Shown: piece after piece, positions 12,680 to 23,729 of the stretch
Layout of the letters: the number at the start of each line of letters is the position of its first letter
How positions within the stretch are numbered: the first letter of the stretch is position 1
Source: Diplolepis rosae
Lineage: Eukaryota; Arthropoda; Insecta; Hymenoptera; Diplolepididae
Reading direction: 5' to 3'
DNA length: 64,000 bases
Assembly (NCBI GenBank): GCA_030998225.1
Contig: JAPYXD010000028.1
Span: forward strand, 310,001-374,000
Position numbers and translations under genes: made by a program
Notes under the pieces: model-generated
The model's database searches: none
The model's input: the letters and a program-made list of their open reading frames with translations, nothing else
What the model was told of the DNA's origin: nothing

Positions 12680-13710
12680 GTACAATCCTTTTTTCAAAAC
12701 AAAAATACTCGCATTAAAATATTTTCTCTTGGTTTACTATAAATACAATACCTTGAAGAGTATTTTTTCCTAAAATACCCGCATTAAAGTATTCTCTCTC
12801 GTCGACTAATCGGAGTATTATATAAGATTATAACAGTTCTACTTGTTAATGGTTGCATTATTCCGGCTTTTGGTGAAAAGACGACTGCGTTTCTCGTTAA
12901 GCGGTGACTAGCTTCTTCACCACGATATAGTTACCTGCGACTTTTGGATGTTCCCAAAATTGAAAATGGCGCTCAAAGGAAAGCGGTTTGACGACATCGA
13001 GACGATTCAGAGTAATGCGACGTGCGAGCTGATGGTTGTTCCAAAATCTGCGTTCGAAGACTGCTTTAAGATGTGGAAGCACCGCTGGGAGCATGTGGTT
13101 CAATCAAATGGGGACTACTTCGAAGGATGCCACGGTCCGGGTGAAGAAGACTAGCAACAAAGCGGAGATATGAACGCAGGTTGGATACTTTTCAGACAAA
13201 CCTCGTATACTCGCATTAAAGATTTTTCTCTTCTTCACTTATCGGAGAATTATAATTAAGAATAAAATAAATCTACTTATTAACTGGTCTATTATACGCT
13301 TAAATTGAATACCGTCTTTCTTTTAGTTTCGCAGTATTAAGAAATTAAGTAAAACTATCAATTCAATACCTTGAAGATTATTGGTTTCCGCTAAGCCCCA
13401 CTATAATCATAAAGTATGTAAAATATGAAAGTCTAGCCTCTATAGTAGATTTTTTTTATAAGTTTTCAAGTTTATAATCTAAACTAGGGGTACCAGTCGT
13501 TATACACACGATATTTGTGAAAATAGTATTCTCTATCTCGCTATGCAAGATCATAATAACTCACATGAGGAGAAGTCTAAGGTTTTTGCGCGTATTACTT
13601 TCGCAATAAATGAATCGTGTTATCCTTCACGGCTTTCAAGAATTAAAGTACGGTACCCCGTTTTCTTACTACAAACACAATACTCGCAGAAAAGTATGGT
13701 CAATTGCAAA
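12680..13710. repeat. Right inverted arm
   Basis: Inverted counterpart of 10175-11260, interrupted at 12880-13190 by a mariner fragment and flanking sequence. Confidence 0.65.
12945..13155 (+). pseudogene. Mariner transposase C-terminal fragment
   Basis: About 68 codons (FPKLKMALKG..., YFEG at the end) match the C-terminal tail expected of mariner transposases, namely the stretch after the third catalytic Asp. No catalytic residue remains and no inverted ends are visible. It interrupts the right arm of the surrounding element. Confidence 0.7.
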
Positions 13711-14225
13711 TCCACACTGGCTGAAGGGTAGCTTTACGGTATCGTAAATCTATCGTAAAGTAGCATTATAACTCATGAATGAGGCAAAATAAACATTCAA
13801 AATGTTTTTATCCTTATTTTACGTTAAAAATAACGTTAACTGGTAATTGAAATATGGAATAATTTTATTTATTTACGCTAAAAATTAAAAAAACATAATA
13901 CCTGTCATTGAAGGCAGTGCAGTGGTTCATCCCTTTCCATGTCTTCACGATCAGGATTAACTGTTTGCTAGAGTGAGATGAAAGTACAGTTGTGTCTCAC
14001 TCCAACCAATGGTCAACTTTAACGGAGACGTTCCACAAAAGGCGAACCACTACACTGCCTACAATGACAGATATTATGTTTTTTTAATTTTTAGCGTAAA
14101 TAAATAAAATTATTGCATATTTCAATTACTAGTTAACGTTATCTTTAACGTAGAATAAGGATAAAAACATTTTGAATGTTTATTTTGCCTCATTCATCTG
14201 TATAATGCTAGTTTTTGCGATTTTA
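13711..14225. mobile_element. Palindromic foldback element, copy 1
   Basis: Long inverted arms around a short unique centre: TAGCATTATAACTCATGAATG and GAGGCAAAATAAACATTCAA on the left are mirrored by TTGAATGTTTATTTTGCCTC on the right, and AAGGCAGTGCAGTGGTTC is mirrored near 14040-14070. It has no coding capacity. A second copy at 32973-33569 has better-preserved outer ends; here the outer ends are eroded. Confidence 0.8.
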
Positions 14226-14529
14226 GGCTTCAAAAGTATATACAAATGACATAATCCTTCTTTCAAACAAAAATTTTGTCCAATTTGCACTTTATCTCCA
14301 ATGTTTTAAAACATGTATTTTTCCACGGTTTCGTAACCGTTTGGAACGACTTTTCTGAAAAATCCTCTCGAACATGTGGTATGGAATTGCCCTTCTCGGA
14401 CACTCAAGCGCATAGAAATCTCGAGTGCCTGGGACAATAAAATGAGTTTTCATAAAGCGTATACTCCTTGGTGGTTGAAATCTGACCCTTCATAAAAAAT
14501 TGCTCCCTGGTCTACGTCAACTTCTCAAC

Positions 14530-14700
14530 ACTAGCGTGTTGTGGAAGATTTTTGGACATCACAAGAGGGCTATATTACATTGTTCCGTCGTAACAGGTAG
14601 CCAAGAACGTGATTGGATGGTTTCCGAAAGTTATTTTATCAATTTAAAGCAGTTTTGGGTGAAGTTTCTTAACTTTCGGTAACTTACTAATTTACACGGC
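14530..14700 (+). repeat. Dispersed repeat, partner at 55590-55745
   Basis: Contains GAACGTGATTGGATGGTT and GTTTCTTAACTTTCGGTAAC, both also found in the same order and spacing at 55590-55745. Family unknown. Confidence 0.65.
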
Positions 14701-15010
14701 ACGGCACTGGCACTGGCACGGCACTGTCGTTGAAATATATTTAAAAACACAAAAAACACAAAGGACCTGGAAAAACACAAAAATACAAGAAACCTGAAAA
14801 AATAGAACCAACCCAAAAATCACAATAACATAAAAACAAAAGAGAAAATAAATTTTAATACTAATCACTTTACTGACATAGATAACGGCACAATCGTTGA
14901 AATATATTTAAAAAAACACAAAAGCCCATAAACACGAAAAACACAAAGAACCCAAAGAAACAGAAACAACACAAAAATCACAGAAATACAAAACTAATAA
15001 CAAAAGAGCC
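14697..15010 (+). repeat. Tandem repeat of ~163 bp, two units, with GGCAC-rich start
   Basis: GGCACTG/AATCGTTGAAATATATTT followed by an AACACAAAAA-rich stretch occurs at about 14717 and again at about 14886. The first unit is preceded by six alternating GGCACGGCACT repeats. Confidence 0.7.
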
Positions 15011-15015
15011 AACAG

Positions 15016-15265
15016 GAGCCGACCTAGAAAGGGAAAGATTAGCTAACCTTGATTTCGAATTACCTGTCTACCTTCGATACGTAGATAATATTCTAATCGT
15101 CACCCCTAACACACAAGTTTTTCGCATTTTGCAAATTTTCAACTCAAATCCCCTAAATATTGATTTTACTCTTGAAAAAGAGTCTGAGAGAGCCATAAAT
15201 TTTTTGGATGTTACTATTAAGAGAAAACAGAATCAAAAACTCTCTTTTGATTGGTACAGGAATTA
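15016..15265 (+). pseudogene. Penelope reverse transcriptase scrap
   Basis: About 80 codons in one frame resemble the same RT segment as 12553-12149: an ADLER start, a YLRYVDNILIV catalytic region, and FLDVTIKRKQNQKLSFDWY. The Asp pair of the catalytic site has become DN. It sits on the opposite strand to the 11.2-12.6-kb relic and derives from a separate copy. Confidence 0.7.
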
Positions 15266-15380
15266 TTCCATCGTTCCAATATTCCGAACATGCGTTGGAA
15301 AGCTACTGTCATTGTGCGTCTTTTTCAGTATATGTCATTAATTTGAAGCGTAAACAAGAATAATTTTTTTTCACTTAAAT

Positions 15381-16390
15381 ATGTCGAACTTTGAGCCTGA
15401 AAAAGTATTTTCGTGGGGAGTTCTTCTTCATTACTTTAATATGAAGAAAACTGCTGCCGAAAGTGATCGTATTTTGAACGAAGTTTATGGTGAACATGCT
15501 CTAGCTAAGCGAATGTGCCAAAAGTGGTTTGCACGATTTAAAAGTGGTGATTTTGGCTTTGAAGACGAAGAACGTCCTGGGCAGTCAAAAAAGTTTGAAG
15601 ATGAAGAACTGGAAGCATCACTCGATGAAGATTGTTGCCAAACACAAGAAGAGCTCGCAGAATCTTTAGTAGTTACTAAAACAGCTATTTCAAAACGTTT
15701 AAAAGCAGACGGATACATTCAAAAGCAGGGAAATTGGGTTCCACATGAATTCAAAACGAGAGACGTTGAAAGGCGGTTTTGCATGTCAAAAATGCTGCTG
15801 GAACGCCATAAAAAGAATTCATTTTTGCATCGGATTGTTACTGGTGATAAAAAATGGATCCATTACGACAAACCCAAGCGCAAAAAATCATATGTGAAAC
15901 CCGGCCAACCAGCCAAATCAACGGCAAATCCGAATATCCATGGCGCGAAGGTAATGCTCTGTATTTGGTGGGATCAGAAGGGCGTGCTGTATTATGATAT
16001 GCTAAAACCGGGTGAAACCATCAATGGAGAACGCTACCGAACACAATTAATCCGCTTGAAGAGAGCAGTAGACCAAAAACGCCCGGAATATGCGACCAGA
16101 CACGAGGCAATAATTTTTCATCACGACAACGCTCAGCCCCATGTTGCTATTCCGGTTAAGAACTATTTGGAAAACAGCGGATGGGAATTTTTACCCCACT
16201 CGCCTTATAGCCCCAACCTTGCCCCTTCTGACTGCCATTTGTTCCGCTCGATGCAGAACGCCGTCGATGGAATACGGTTCACATCAGAACAGGGTATCAA
16301 AATTGGCTTGATTCATTCTTGGCCGCCAAGCCGGCGCAGTTCTTTTGAGATAGAATCCACAAATTGCAAGAAAGATGGGAAAAAGTCATA
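15381..16390 (+). pseudogene. Mariner transposase A, frameshifted near the C-terminus
   Basis: A 336-codon frame from the ATG at 15381. It has an N-terminal helix-turn-helix region, a WVPHEF linker motif, and the catalytic triad: Asp in VTGDKKWI, Asp in HHDNAQPH, and Asp in YSPNLAPSD. There are exactly 34 residues between the second and third Asp, i.e. the DD34D spacing of mariner. The last ~40 residues are out of frame (LIHSWPPSRRS...), so the copy carries at least one frameshift near 16300. I could not identify matching inverted ends. It is a different lineage from the mariner B copies at 17.4 and 51.3 kb. Confidence 0.85.
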
Positions 16391-16479
16391 GCTTCAGATG
16401 GGCAATACTATAAATAATACTATTGTACATGTTTTTCTTAAATAAACGTTCAAATTTTGAAAAAAAATCGCACGAATTA

Positions 16480-17400
16480 AGTTATAGATCCAATATTACC
16501 ATCATAGTTATTGCATTAGCATTATTTATCATTACTATTACTGTTCAGTGATTACCGACGATTATTCACCTATGATCGATGAAGAAAATATTGATTATTA
16601 ATAAAGGATTGATTGGCCACCGGCAGTCGATTATCGATCATAATATATTAAATATGTAATTTGCGGATAAAATAAGCATAAGTGTGAGTAGTTAAATCCA
16701 CAGTCATTTGAGAAATAATAACGTAAAATAATAAGGTAGTGGGAGCGGAAACGTGACTAATACCAATTCAGCGAGATCCACTCCCCCTGCTATCTATTGG
16801 AAAATCCGATAATATATATACCCCAGGCTCACCTCTGGAGGTTTGTCATCAAGTTCGGATCAGGTGTACGGTTAACTCGATTCATTTCGGCCTCATCGGT
16901 TGCTTTGAGCACAATTCTACCTTCGGTACTTGGTAAATAAAATCCTTGGTCCTCAAGTGGTGCAAGTCCAGAAAATGTAGTGCTATATAGTTCCTTTGGA
17001 TTACGTATATCGTTGTAAATAGACGTGTCGGTTAATAGTGATTCAATTCTGAAATCGGGATGAACTAACCTATCTTGTTAACCAGTACATGCCAGATTCA
17101 TTTCTCGTGTACATAGCAAGATACTCAACTATCCTGCAGGACTTTGTGCCGTTGGCTTGCAACTATATGAGTAACAAACGACAATTCTCTCTTTTGCCCT
17201 CTAATTGAAGAGGTAGACAAGTAAGTTACCAACTAAGTATCGTTTCTTCTGTAAACATATACCAAATCTTATTTGTTTATAATAAATCACCTCATATAAT
17301 TATCAATTCAGTGTTTTATTATCATTGTGAACAATTCAGGGCCCATAGACCTGAATCGTGACAACGTACCCACAAACAAAAATAAATTATCAAGCCTTAC
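16480..17400. other. Unassigned, possible solo LTR
   Basis: No ORF. The stretch from about 16542 (TGTTCAGTGATTACC) to 17363 (ATCGTGACA) begins TG and ends CA and contains a TATATATA-type box near 16810, which would fit a solo LTR of about 820 bp. No partner copy lies in the window, so this is weak. Confidence 0.25.
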
Positions 17401-17408
17401 CAATCTGA

Positions 17409-18358
17409 TATACCAGGTGTGTTAGTTGAAGTTTGCCGGTTCTTTCAATGAAGAAAACACTTAATCCTCAATGGAATCTGAAAAATCTTTTATTCAAAGT
17501 ATTGACCATTGGATTCTACACATTTTGCGCATCTTTCAGGCAAATCATGGATACCATTCCAAAAAAACTTTTTCTTTTTCAAGGCAAACCATTCGACGAG
17601 CCATTTTTCGACTTCTTCTAAATTGGCGAAGCGCTGCTCTGCGAGTGAGTGTCCCATCGATGCGAAAAGGTGATAGTCGGACGGGGCGAGATCTGGAGAG
17701 TACGGCGGGTGCGATAATATTTCCCAATTCAATGCTTTTAATGTGTTCTTCACCACTTTAGCGGTATGAGACGGTGCGTTGTCATGTTGTAGGATAACTT
17801 TGCCATGTTTTCGGGCCCATTCCGGCCGTTTTTCGATCAACGCATGATTCAAATTGATAATTTGTTGTCGGTAGCGATCCGTATTCACCGTCTCACCAGG
17901 TTTCAATAACTGGAAGTACACCAAACCACACTGGTTCCACCAAACACAGAGCATTGTCTTACGGCCAAAGCGATTTGGCCTTGGAGTCGATATGCCGAAA
18001 TCACCAGGTGAAAGCCATGATTTTTCCCGATTCGGGTTCTCGAAATAAATCCATTTTTCGTCTCCCGTGACAATTCGATGCAGAAAAGATTTCCTTTCGA
18101 ACCGTTGAAGCAGCATTTCACAAATGGTTTTTCGATTTTCCATTTGTCTATCGTTCAGTTGGTGTGGTACCCATTTTCCATACTTTTGGATTTTTCCCAT
18201 GGCTTTTAAACGTTGGAAAATTGCTCCTCGGGTCACATTTAGTGTTTGTGCCAATTGTTGTTGCGATTGGGTTGGGTCTTCATCCAATAACGCCTGCAAT
18301 TCCTCGTCTTCGAACTTTTTCGCTGCACCAGGATGTTCATTGTCTGTTAAATCGAAAT
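17409..18358 (-). mobile_element. Mariner B, copy 1, 5'-truncated
   Basis: Minus-strand mariner whose 3' end near 17409 keeps the GTTAGTTGAAGTTTGCCGG inverted end shared with copy 2 (51324-52533). The other end is lost: similarity to copy 2 stops near 18358, inside the N-terminal part of the transposase. Confidence 0.85.
17490..18358 (-). pseudogene. Mariner B transposase, N-terminus missing
   Basis: About 285 codons without an internal stop. Asp in VTGDEKWI, Asp in LQHDNAPSH and Asp in YSPDLAPSD form a DD34D triad, and WVPHQL is the mariner linker motif. The C-terminus (YFE, stop) is intact, but about 55 N-terminal residues, including the start of the DNA-binding domain, were lost with the 5' end. 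Confidence 0.85.
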
Positions 18359-19640
18359 TTAATTTAATTAACATGCGCGCGCCTCAATTAGCGACCGCCA
18401 TCGAGTCCAATTAAATCAATAAATTAAGAATTTTATGCACGGTGTTTTCCCTCTTTTTACGACCGTTTTCGGGTTGGAAATCAGTATCAGGAAAAAGCTG
18501 ACATTTTCGAGATCATGATGATGTTTTTCAGATTCCAAAAAGTCGCATATTTCGTCCCGTGGAAGCATTCAAAAATTGATGTGCACTCAAAAGCGTAAAC
18601 GCACTTCGCGACCACCACGAGAAAGCCTTTCCCCCATTTCACCTCCCGCTGGTGCGTGCTACCTGCGTGGGCGCGGGTTCCTATTGGACAGCTGTGTGGC
18701 AGGCTTGAACGTCGTGTAAAGCTTTTTATAATAAAAAGGAAATTTCAATAAATCAACCTCTATTTATTATTGTTAAGTGACCCATTTTCATAAATACAGT
18801 TATTCGTAATCTTGAATACTAATGGATGTTACGGCATGATGATAATTATCTTTACTTATAATATCAAAAATCTATAATACCTGCAATGTGGCAATGATTA
18901 TAATTATTTATTTAAAATGAAATAACAATTATATTTGTTTATTCACAATATAATAATAACTGTATTCACTTATAACCATACAGTTTGGTTCATTTATTTT
19001 TATATTACATTTGTTCATTTGGTTATTTTACTTAATCATTAATTAAAACTCTCATACATGTAAATGAACAAATGTTCCTGCTATAAATAATAAAAAAGAA
19101 TATAAAAAAAAAATAACAGTGTGGGACGCCCGTCTATCCAGCGGACCATGCCACACGCTGCTTGATCTGAGTGAGTGGTCGGGTGGCAGCAACCACAGGT
19201 TAGTGTGGCGCTCACTGGGAGTACGAACGAAAATGTCCGTGAAAACCAGACTATCTCGCTCTCGTCGCGTTCACTTCCGGTCTGGAAGTAAATCATTAAT
19301 TGCTGCTCAAATACTTGATCATACCTCGCAATTCTTTTGTGCGAGTCTCGTGGGAATCTACTTGTTCTGAAAGTAATCCTAATTTTGTGGATTTCTTCCT
19401 CTTTTCGTCGCAAAAAGGCGGATACCGAAGGCTGGGCCGTCTCAACACCCTTAATGGTTTTAAAAAAAATATGGCACTGAAGAGGGCCCACATTTGTGGC
19501 CGAAACGTTTGTCCATAGAAATGTTATGGTTTCCATTACCTAAAAGGTTCAAAAGAACGAACTGACCCCATGCCAATTCAATTATCACAATAGTATATTA
19601 CGTGCCTAGGCGCAACGAGCGACAATTCTCGCAGGAGATC
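18359..19640. other. Intergenic DNA, no gene recognised
   Basis: AT-rich around 18720-19110. A 151-codon minus-strand frame (19536-19081) has no recognisable domain and is probably chance. A hammerhead-like core lies at 19477-19512. Confidence 0.5.
19477..19512 (+). ncRNA. Possible hammerhead-ribozyme-like core
   Basis: CTGAAGA (fits the CUGANGA core), a stem formed by GGGCCCAC/GTGGCC around an ATTT loop, then GAAAC and GTC after a short GTTT loop. Hammerheads of this minimal kind are known in Penelope-like and other retroelements. The outer helix I is poorly paired, so it may be a decayed copy or chance. Confidence 0.3.
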
Positions 19641-19728
19641 GAAGCCAAGGCGAAGTCGAGGTGTAGCCGATGCGTAGTCGGGACGTAGCTGAGGCAAAGC
19701 CGAGACGATGCCTAAACGAATCCGAGGC
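19641..19728. repeat. 11-bp minisatellite, eight units
   Basis: Eight consecutive 11-mers of consensus G(A/T)AGYCGAGGC, starting GAAGCCAAGGC and ending GAATCCGAGGC. Much more GC-rich than the surroundings. Confidence 0.85.
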
Positions 19729-19956
19729 GCGATCAGTCCTGCGAGCATTTTAAGCGAGTCTCGTAATTACCCGAATTGTGTGCATTGGCGCATATTCTAT
19801 TTTATGTGACTTTGGTGCATTTACGAATTCTTCTGCGTACACTCGAATCCAATCTGAAAAGGTCGAAATTGCCGTGATTATCGCCCATCTCACTTGACAT
19901 TTCGCGAATATTTCCGGCCATTTTGATTTTCTAGATCTTGTGTAGAAGTAGCGTAT

Positions 19957-20083
19957 TGTAATAGACGCATGCGCAGTTCAAATGTACGAGGCTTTGTCAG
20001 TACGGCGCTAACGCTGTACGAAGAAGAAGAAGAGTAAGAAGAAGATTATGCTCCGCTGTATCTTAATAGGCGCATGCGCAGTT
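19957..20083. promoter_or_regulatory. Duplicated GCATGCGCAGTT motif
   Basis: TAATAGACGCATGCGCAGTT near 19957 and TTAATAGGCGCATGCGCAGTT near 20063. GCGCATGCGC resembles the binding site of NRF1/Ewg-type factors. The pair lies upstream of the retroelement promoter at 20257, so it could be part of its U3 control region; this is inference. Confidence 0.35.
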
Positions 20084-20153
20084 AAATTTTTCATTCCATT
20101 TCTCTGTAGCGGAATGCACAACATTGCGCTATTCTCAACTGTAGCGAAATACG

Positions 20154-20388
20154 AGTTAACGTGCCGGAGGCACATAAATATAATTTAAGGTTAAACGCAG
20201 CAGCGACTGCTGTTATGCCTAACGGTAAGATACCCCTTCTATTAGCACTCGCGGCCTATATAATATAGAGCGCAGCGCCCGCTCATCAGTTCTTGTCCGA
20301 CCAATAAAGTTATAACTACTGAGATTTCTAAACAAACGACTCAGCAATATTCTTAAAACCTCTTTCTTCGTTATTACGCATAACATTT
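20154..20388 (+). repeat. Putative 5' LTR (U3-R-U5) of errantivirus-like element
   Basis: TATATAATATAG at 20257-20268, an arthropod initiator TCAGTT 28 bp downstream (20285-20290) and AATAAA at 20302-20307 give a compact promoter plus polyadenylation arrangement as in gypsy LTRs. The right edge is set near ATAACA at about 20388 and is followed by the leader of gag. The left edge (AGTTAACG at 20154 is a candidate) is uncertain, and no 3' LTR is present. Confidence 0.5.
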
Positions 20389-20474
20389 TTTGACGATTCT
20401 GCCAGGATCCACTAAGTTCTCTTGGTTCTCGAAATTCTACGGAATAGATTAATAAGAACCATATAGAAACGCGG

Positions 20475-21135
20475 ATGGCACTGAGAAAACAAACTGACGT
20501 CTATGGATCAGAATCTACATCTACATCTACGCAGAGCCTAATGTACGTTTCCCCGTCCCCTCAGCGACGAGGAGGGAAGAATAAAAGCAGAAACCGCGAT
20601 CGAAACCACTCGCGGGATCAATGGTCAACACGATATAGGAATAGAAGATTTCATTAAAACTGTTAAGAAAACAAAAACCAGATGTACACAACCCAATTTG
20701 CTCCTGGACTTAATCATAACAAAGAAAATTACTGGCTTCGCGGAAAAGTCAATCAGATACTTACAAATAAACTCATATGAGGATTTATACGACGCACTTA
20801 GACCAAATTTAAAATCGTTAAACTCGATTCTAGCCCTAAAATCAAAATTAGAATGTTGCAAACAAGGAGCAACTGAGTGTGTTCAAAATTTCACTGTTAG
20901 GCTCAAACAGATTATAAATGAAATTAATTACGCTGTACAGGCACAGCATGTCAATCCCATGGAGCGTCGATTAAAAATCAAGCTCGAAGAACAAGAAGCA
21001 GTGAACCGATACCTCCTTAACCTTAAGATAGAGATAGGTACACAGATACGACTACTAAAACCCAATACAATAACGGAGGCACAGACGCATGCCATAGAAA
21101 CCGAAATGTGGTTAAAAGAAAGTCAACCTGCATGA
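20475..21135 (+). pseudogene. Gag capsid region, frameshifted
   Basis: A serine/arginine-rich N-terminal block (20475-20657), then after a frameshift near 20635 a helical capsid-like block of about 150 residues (20640-21135) with ITKKITGFAEKSIRYLQ and NFTVRLKQI. These fit the retrotransposon gag/capsid family of errantivirus-type gypsy elements. No CCHC knuckle remains. Confidence 0.65.
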
Positions 21136-21239
21136 ACATAATTAGTCACGAGACCTGTACTGAAATACCTACCAAGACCGCAACCAGTGCCACGATCTAA
21201 CGCCAAAACCATCGGAATAAGAACACCTAATCACAGTAA

Positions 21240-21829
21240 AGGACGTACAATCCTTCTCAGGACTCGCAGGATACTATAGAAAATTTATAAAAAACTTTTC
21301 AAGCATTGCAAGACCACTCACTAAGCTAACTCAAAAAGATACAATATTCGACTGGACATTAAACTGTGAAAAAGCATTCTATGACTTGAAAAATGCATTA
21401 ATATCAGCACCAGTGTTAAGGTTTCCGAATTTTAAAGAACAATTCACCTTAACAACTGACGCCTCAAATCAAGGCTTAGGAGCAGTTCTTAGTAAAAATG
21501 CACAGCCATGATTATTTATCTCAAGGACTCTCAACAAAGCTGAAGAAAGATACAGTACCTCAACAAAAGAGCTTTTAGCTATAGTATGGGCTATGAAGCG
21601 TTTGAGACAGTATCTTCTTGGTAACAAATTCAAAATCCAAACGGATCATAGAGCTTTGGTCTGGCTCCATAACGTCAAGGATCCTAGCTCAAGATTGCTA
21701 CGATGGCGATTGAGCATGGAGGAATATGATTACGACATCGAATACGTAAAAGGAAAAGAAAACAAAGTTGCAGACTGTTTATCCCGACTTTTCCCTATAA
21801 CATCTGATATTTCAAAACAAGCAATGTAG
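21240..21829 (+). pseudogene. RT connection and RNase H domain of gypsy pol
   Basis: SFSGLAGYYRKFI marks the end of the RT thumb and the connection. RNase H follows: Asp in TLTTDASNQGLG, Glu in [11 protein letters not shown], Asp in [10 protein letters not shown], then VADCLSR. A TGA near 21509 interrupts it. Motif order and spacing are normal for Ty3/gypsy. Confidence 0.8.
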
Positions 21830-22199
21830 GAAGCAGGAATATCCGATGAGGAAGATGGAACTGCGGAATTAAAAACTCAACCACAGAAAATCTAAACTTT
21901 CGGTACCCCAGGTATAACAGCAGATATGGTACTAAAAGGAGAGGAAAAAAATCAATTTACCACCAAGAAGGATTGAGAGAACCTTCGGAGGAAACAGAGA
22001 ACGAATCTACAGAAGACATGACAACCGAAAAACTTGACATGCATACGGAATTTATAAAGTGGAGACTGCAACCCACCTCCGGCAAAGTTAAGGCAAAACC
22101 TAAGGCGATAGGGAAGTTATGCAAGGTAATAAAAAAGAAGGAAATGCCCGACTATGATGAAGAAAATAAAATAAAATAAAATAAAATTAAGCTGAATTA

Positions 22200-22530
22200 T
22201 AGAGGAAATTATTAGCAAAAAATTAACCATCATAAGGCTCATTTTCGGAGACCCACTATTTACCCCACTGCAAAAGGAAATACTTCAGGAAATGATGGAA
22301 TTTCTCTCAAATTATTACCCTCACCTAAATTTCCACTTATGTTTCACGCCTACCAGAGAATAGACAAAAGAAGAAAAGCAAGCTATAATCCAAGAAGCAC
22401 ACTTCACTCATCTTGGAGAAAAGGACACGTTGGAAAAGGCTAAGACCATCGGCTTATGACTCGGAATGGGCAATGAAATTAAAAAATACGTGCAGTCTTG
22501 CCCCATTTTCCAACTACAGAAAAAACGCGC
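22200..22530 (+). pseudogene. Integrase zinc-binding domain relic
   Basis: Around 22390-22530 an H-x3-H segment (EAHFTHLG) is followed by VQSCPIFQLQK, where the second Cys of the H2C2 finger has become Phe. Stops and frameshifts are present. Similarity ends near 22530, where the element is cut off. Confidence 0.55.
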
Positions 22531-22831
22531 ATAAAGAAACTTTTGATGGGAAGCCTCTTCTTCAAACGAATATAACTTATTTATTTTTGCATAACATGTA
22601 TTTTCGAAAATCAAAAATAAATTTGGCTTTTTCTCAAATTTGGACCCATTTTTTTTTAATCATCTAGTTGAAAAGCTGAGATTTTTTCCTATAAAATAGC
22701 GAAATATCAGGATAGCGTTTTTTTTGTTTTCGAGCAATTGTGCAATGAATAACCGGATGCTCCGCCGGAGCTGAGGCCGCACGACAGTTTGCTACAGTCT
22801 TCACGCCGGGGAACCCGTAGAACACCCTCAA

Positions 22832-23530
22832 GCTACTTTTTTACGTTACATAATATCATACGCGGATAGTGTAACTGCTCTCTGCATTTACAGAGTTGGG
22901 ACTGTCATTGTTAAGTTACAAGTTACAATGCCTGAATTGCAGTTAGTGTAAGATTAATTTGGAATATGTTTTGAAAATTAAATCTATTGAATTTATATCT
23001 AGTTATTGAATGTGTAGGAAAGTGATGTTTCTGTTAACTGGATGAATTATTCGAATGTGAGTTTGATGAATTTTGTCTGTTTGGGACCTTCTGTCTTCTT
23101 ATACATAGCTTATTTCGTAGAATTGTTTTTCTTGGCGATTTTTTTTCGCTTTTGGAGGTAATTTCGCGGGCCTCTTCTGTGGTTTATTTTTTTTCACCTG
23201 CTTTAAAGAACTCTTCTTAGATGAAATCTAGAATTAATGTACCCAACTCGTGTGCTGGGATATTATGCTGAGTCAAAGTATTTTCTCTTATGGGAAACGA
23301 AATTAGTGGAACTCTAGTGGTAGAAGTGACGAAGCAACGAAACAAATGAGGTCAAATGAAGAAAAAAATGGACAAAGAAACAAACCCTGCCACGTGATTT
23401 TAAGTCACGTGATGAAATATCATATATTTACATTTTGAGGTTAGGTTTTTAAATATCCCACATGTATTTCACAGAGAGCAGTTAAGCTAACCGCGTATGA
23501 TATTATCTATTGTAAAAAATTAGCTGGAGC
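22832..23530. mobile_element. MITE-like element with ~60-bp inverted ends
   Basis: ATAATATCATACGCGG plus AACTGCTCTCTG at 22853-22891 are mirrored at 23472-23511, and weaker inverted similarity reaches outwards to AGCTA-TTTTTTAC on both sides. The ~700-bp span has no coding capacity, as expected for a nonautonomous DNA element. I could not define a target duplication. Confidence 0.7.
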
Positions 23531-23729
23531 AACGGACTGTAGGTCCGATCAGCTGGAACATCCACAACGGAATATCAATATTTGTGTCATACCACATGTT
23601 TGGATTATTTATTGGCTAATTTTGGGCGGTCATACCGATTTTTGGGCTCTTGTATTTTTCTAAAAAAAGACGAATTTTAAGTTGAGCTGCTGATTACCCG
23701 ATCAGCTAGCACCACCAGTACATGAAAAC
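23531..23729. other. Spacer between MITE and satellite
   Basis: No gene; includes an AGCTGATCGG-type short motif repeated near 23548 and 23700. Confidence 0.4.

Larger units (their letters stand above)
10175..13710. mobile_element. Element with ~1-kb inverted arms around a Penelope relic
   Basis: The left arm (about 10175-11260) and right arm (about 12680-13710) are imperfect inverted copies. Examples: the TACCCGTAGTTTAGATTATA region near 10400 against the same sequence inverted near 13480, and the AACCATTAACAGGTA region near 11042 against 12835-12850. Within the left arm a ~285-bp unit is repeated: the motif GAA-AACGCGAAGGATATTT recurs near 10674, 10962 and, decayed, 11235. The centre holds a minus-strand Penelope-like relic and the right arm holds a mariner scrap. 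Whether the arms belong to Penelope or to an unrelated foldback element is unclear. Confidence 0.6.
20154..22530 (+). mobile_element. Errantivirus-like Ty3/gypsy element, heavily deleted
   Basis: Plus-strand remains in the order LTR, gag, RNase H end of pol, integrase zinc domain. The protease and most of RT are missing between 21135 and 21240, and everything after the integrase N-terminus is missing. Its lineage differs from the tRNA-Gly-primed elements of the 28-54-kb nest. Confidence 0.75.

Noticed and set aside
16542..17363. Solo LTR (TG...CA, TATA-like box)
   Set aside because: No partner copy, no target duplication and no primer site; left as a low-confidence note only.
19081..19536. 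151-codon minus-strand ORF
   Set aside because: No domain, low-complexity Phe/Tyr/Leu end, and an overlapping opposite frame of similar length. Treated as chance.
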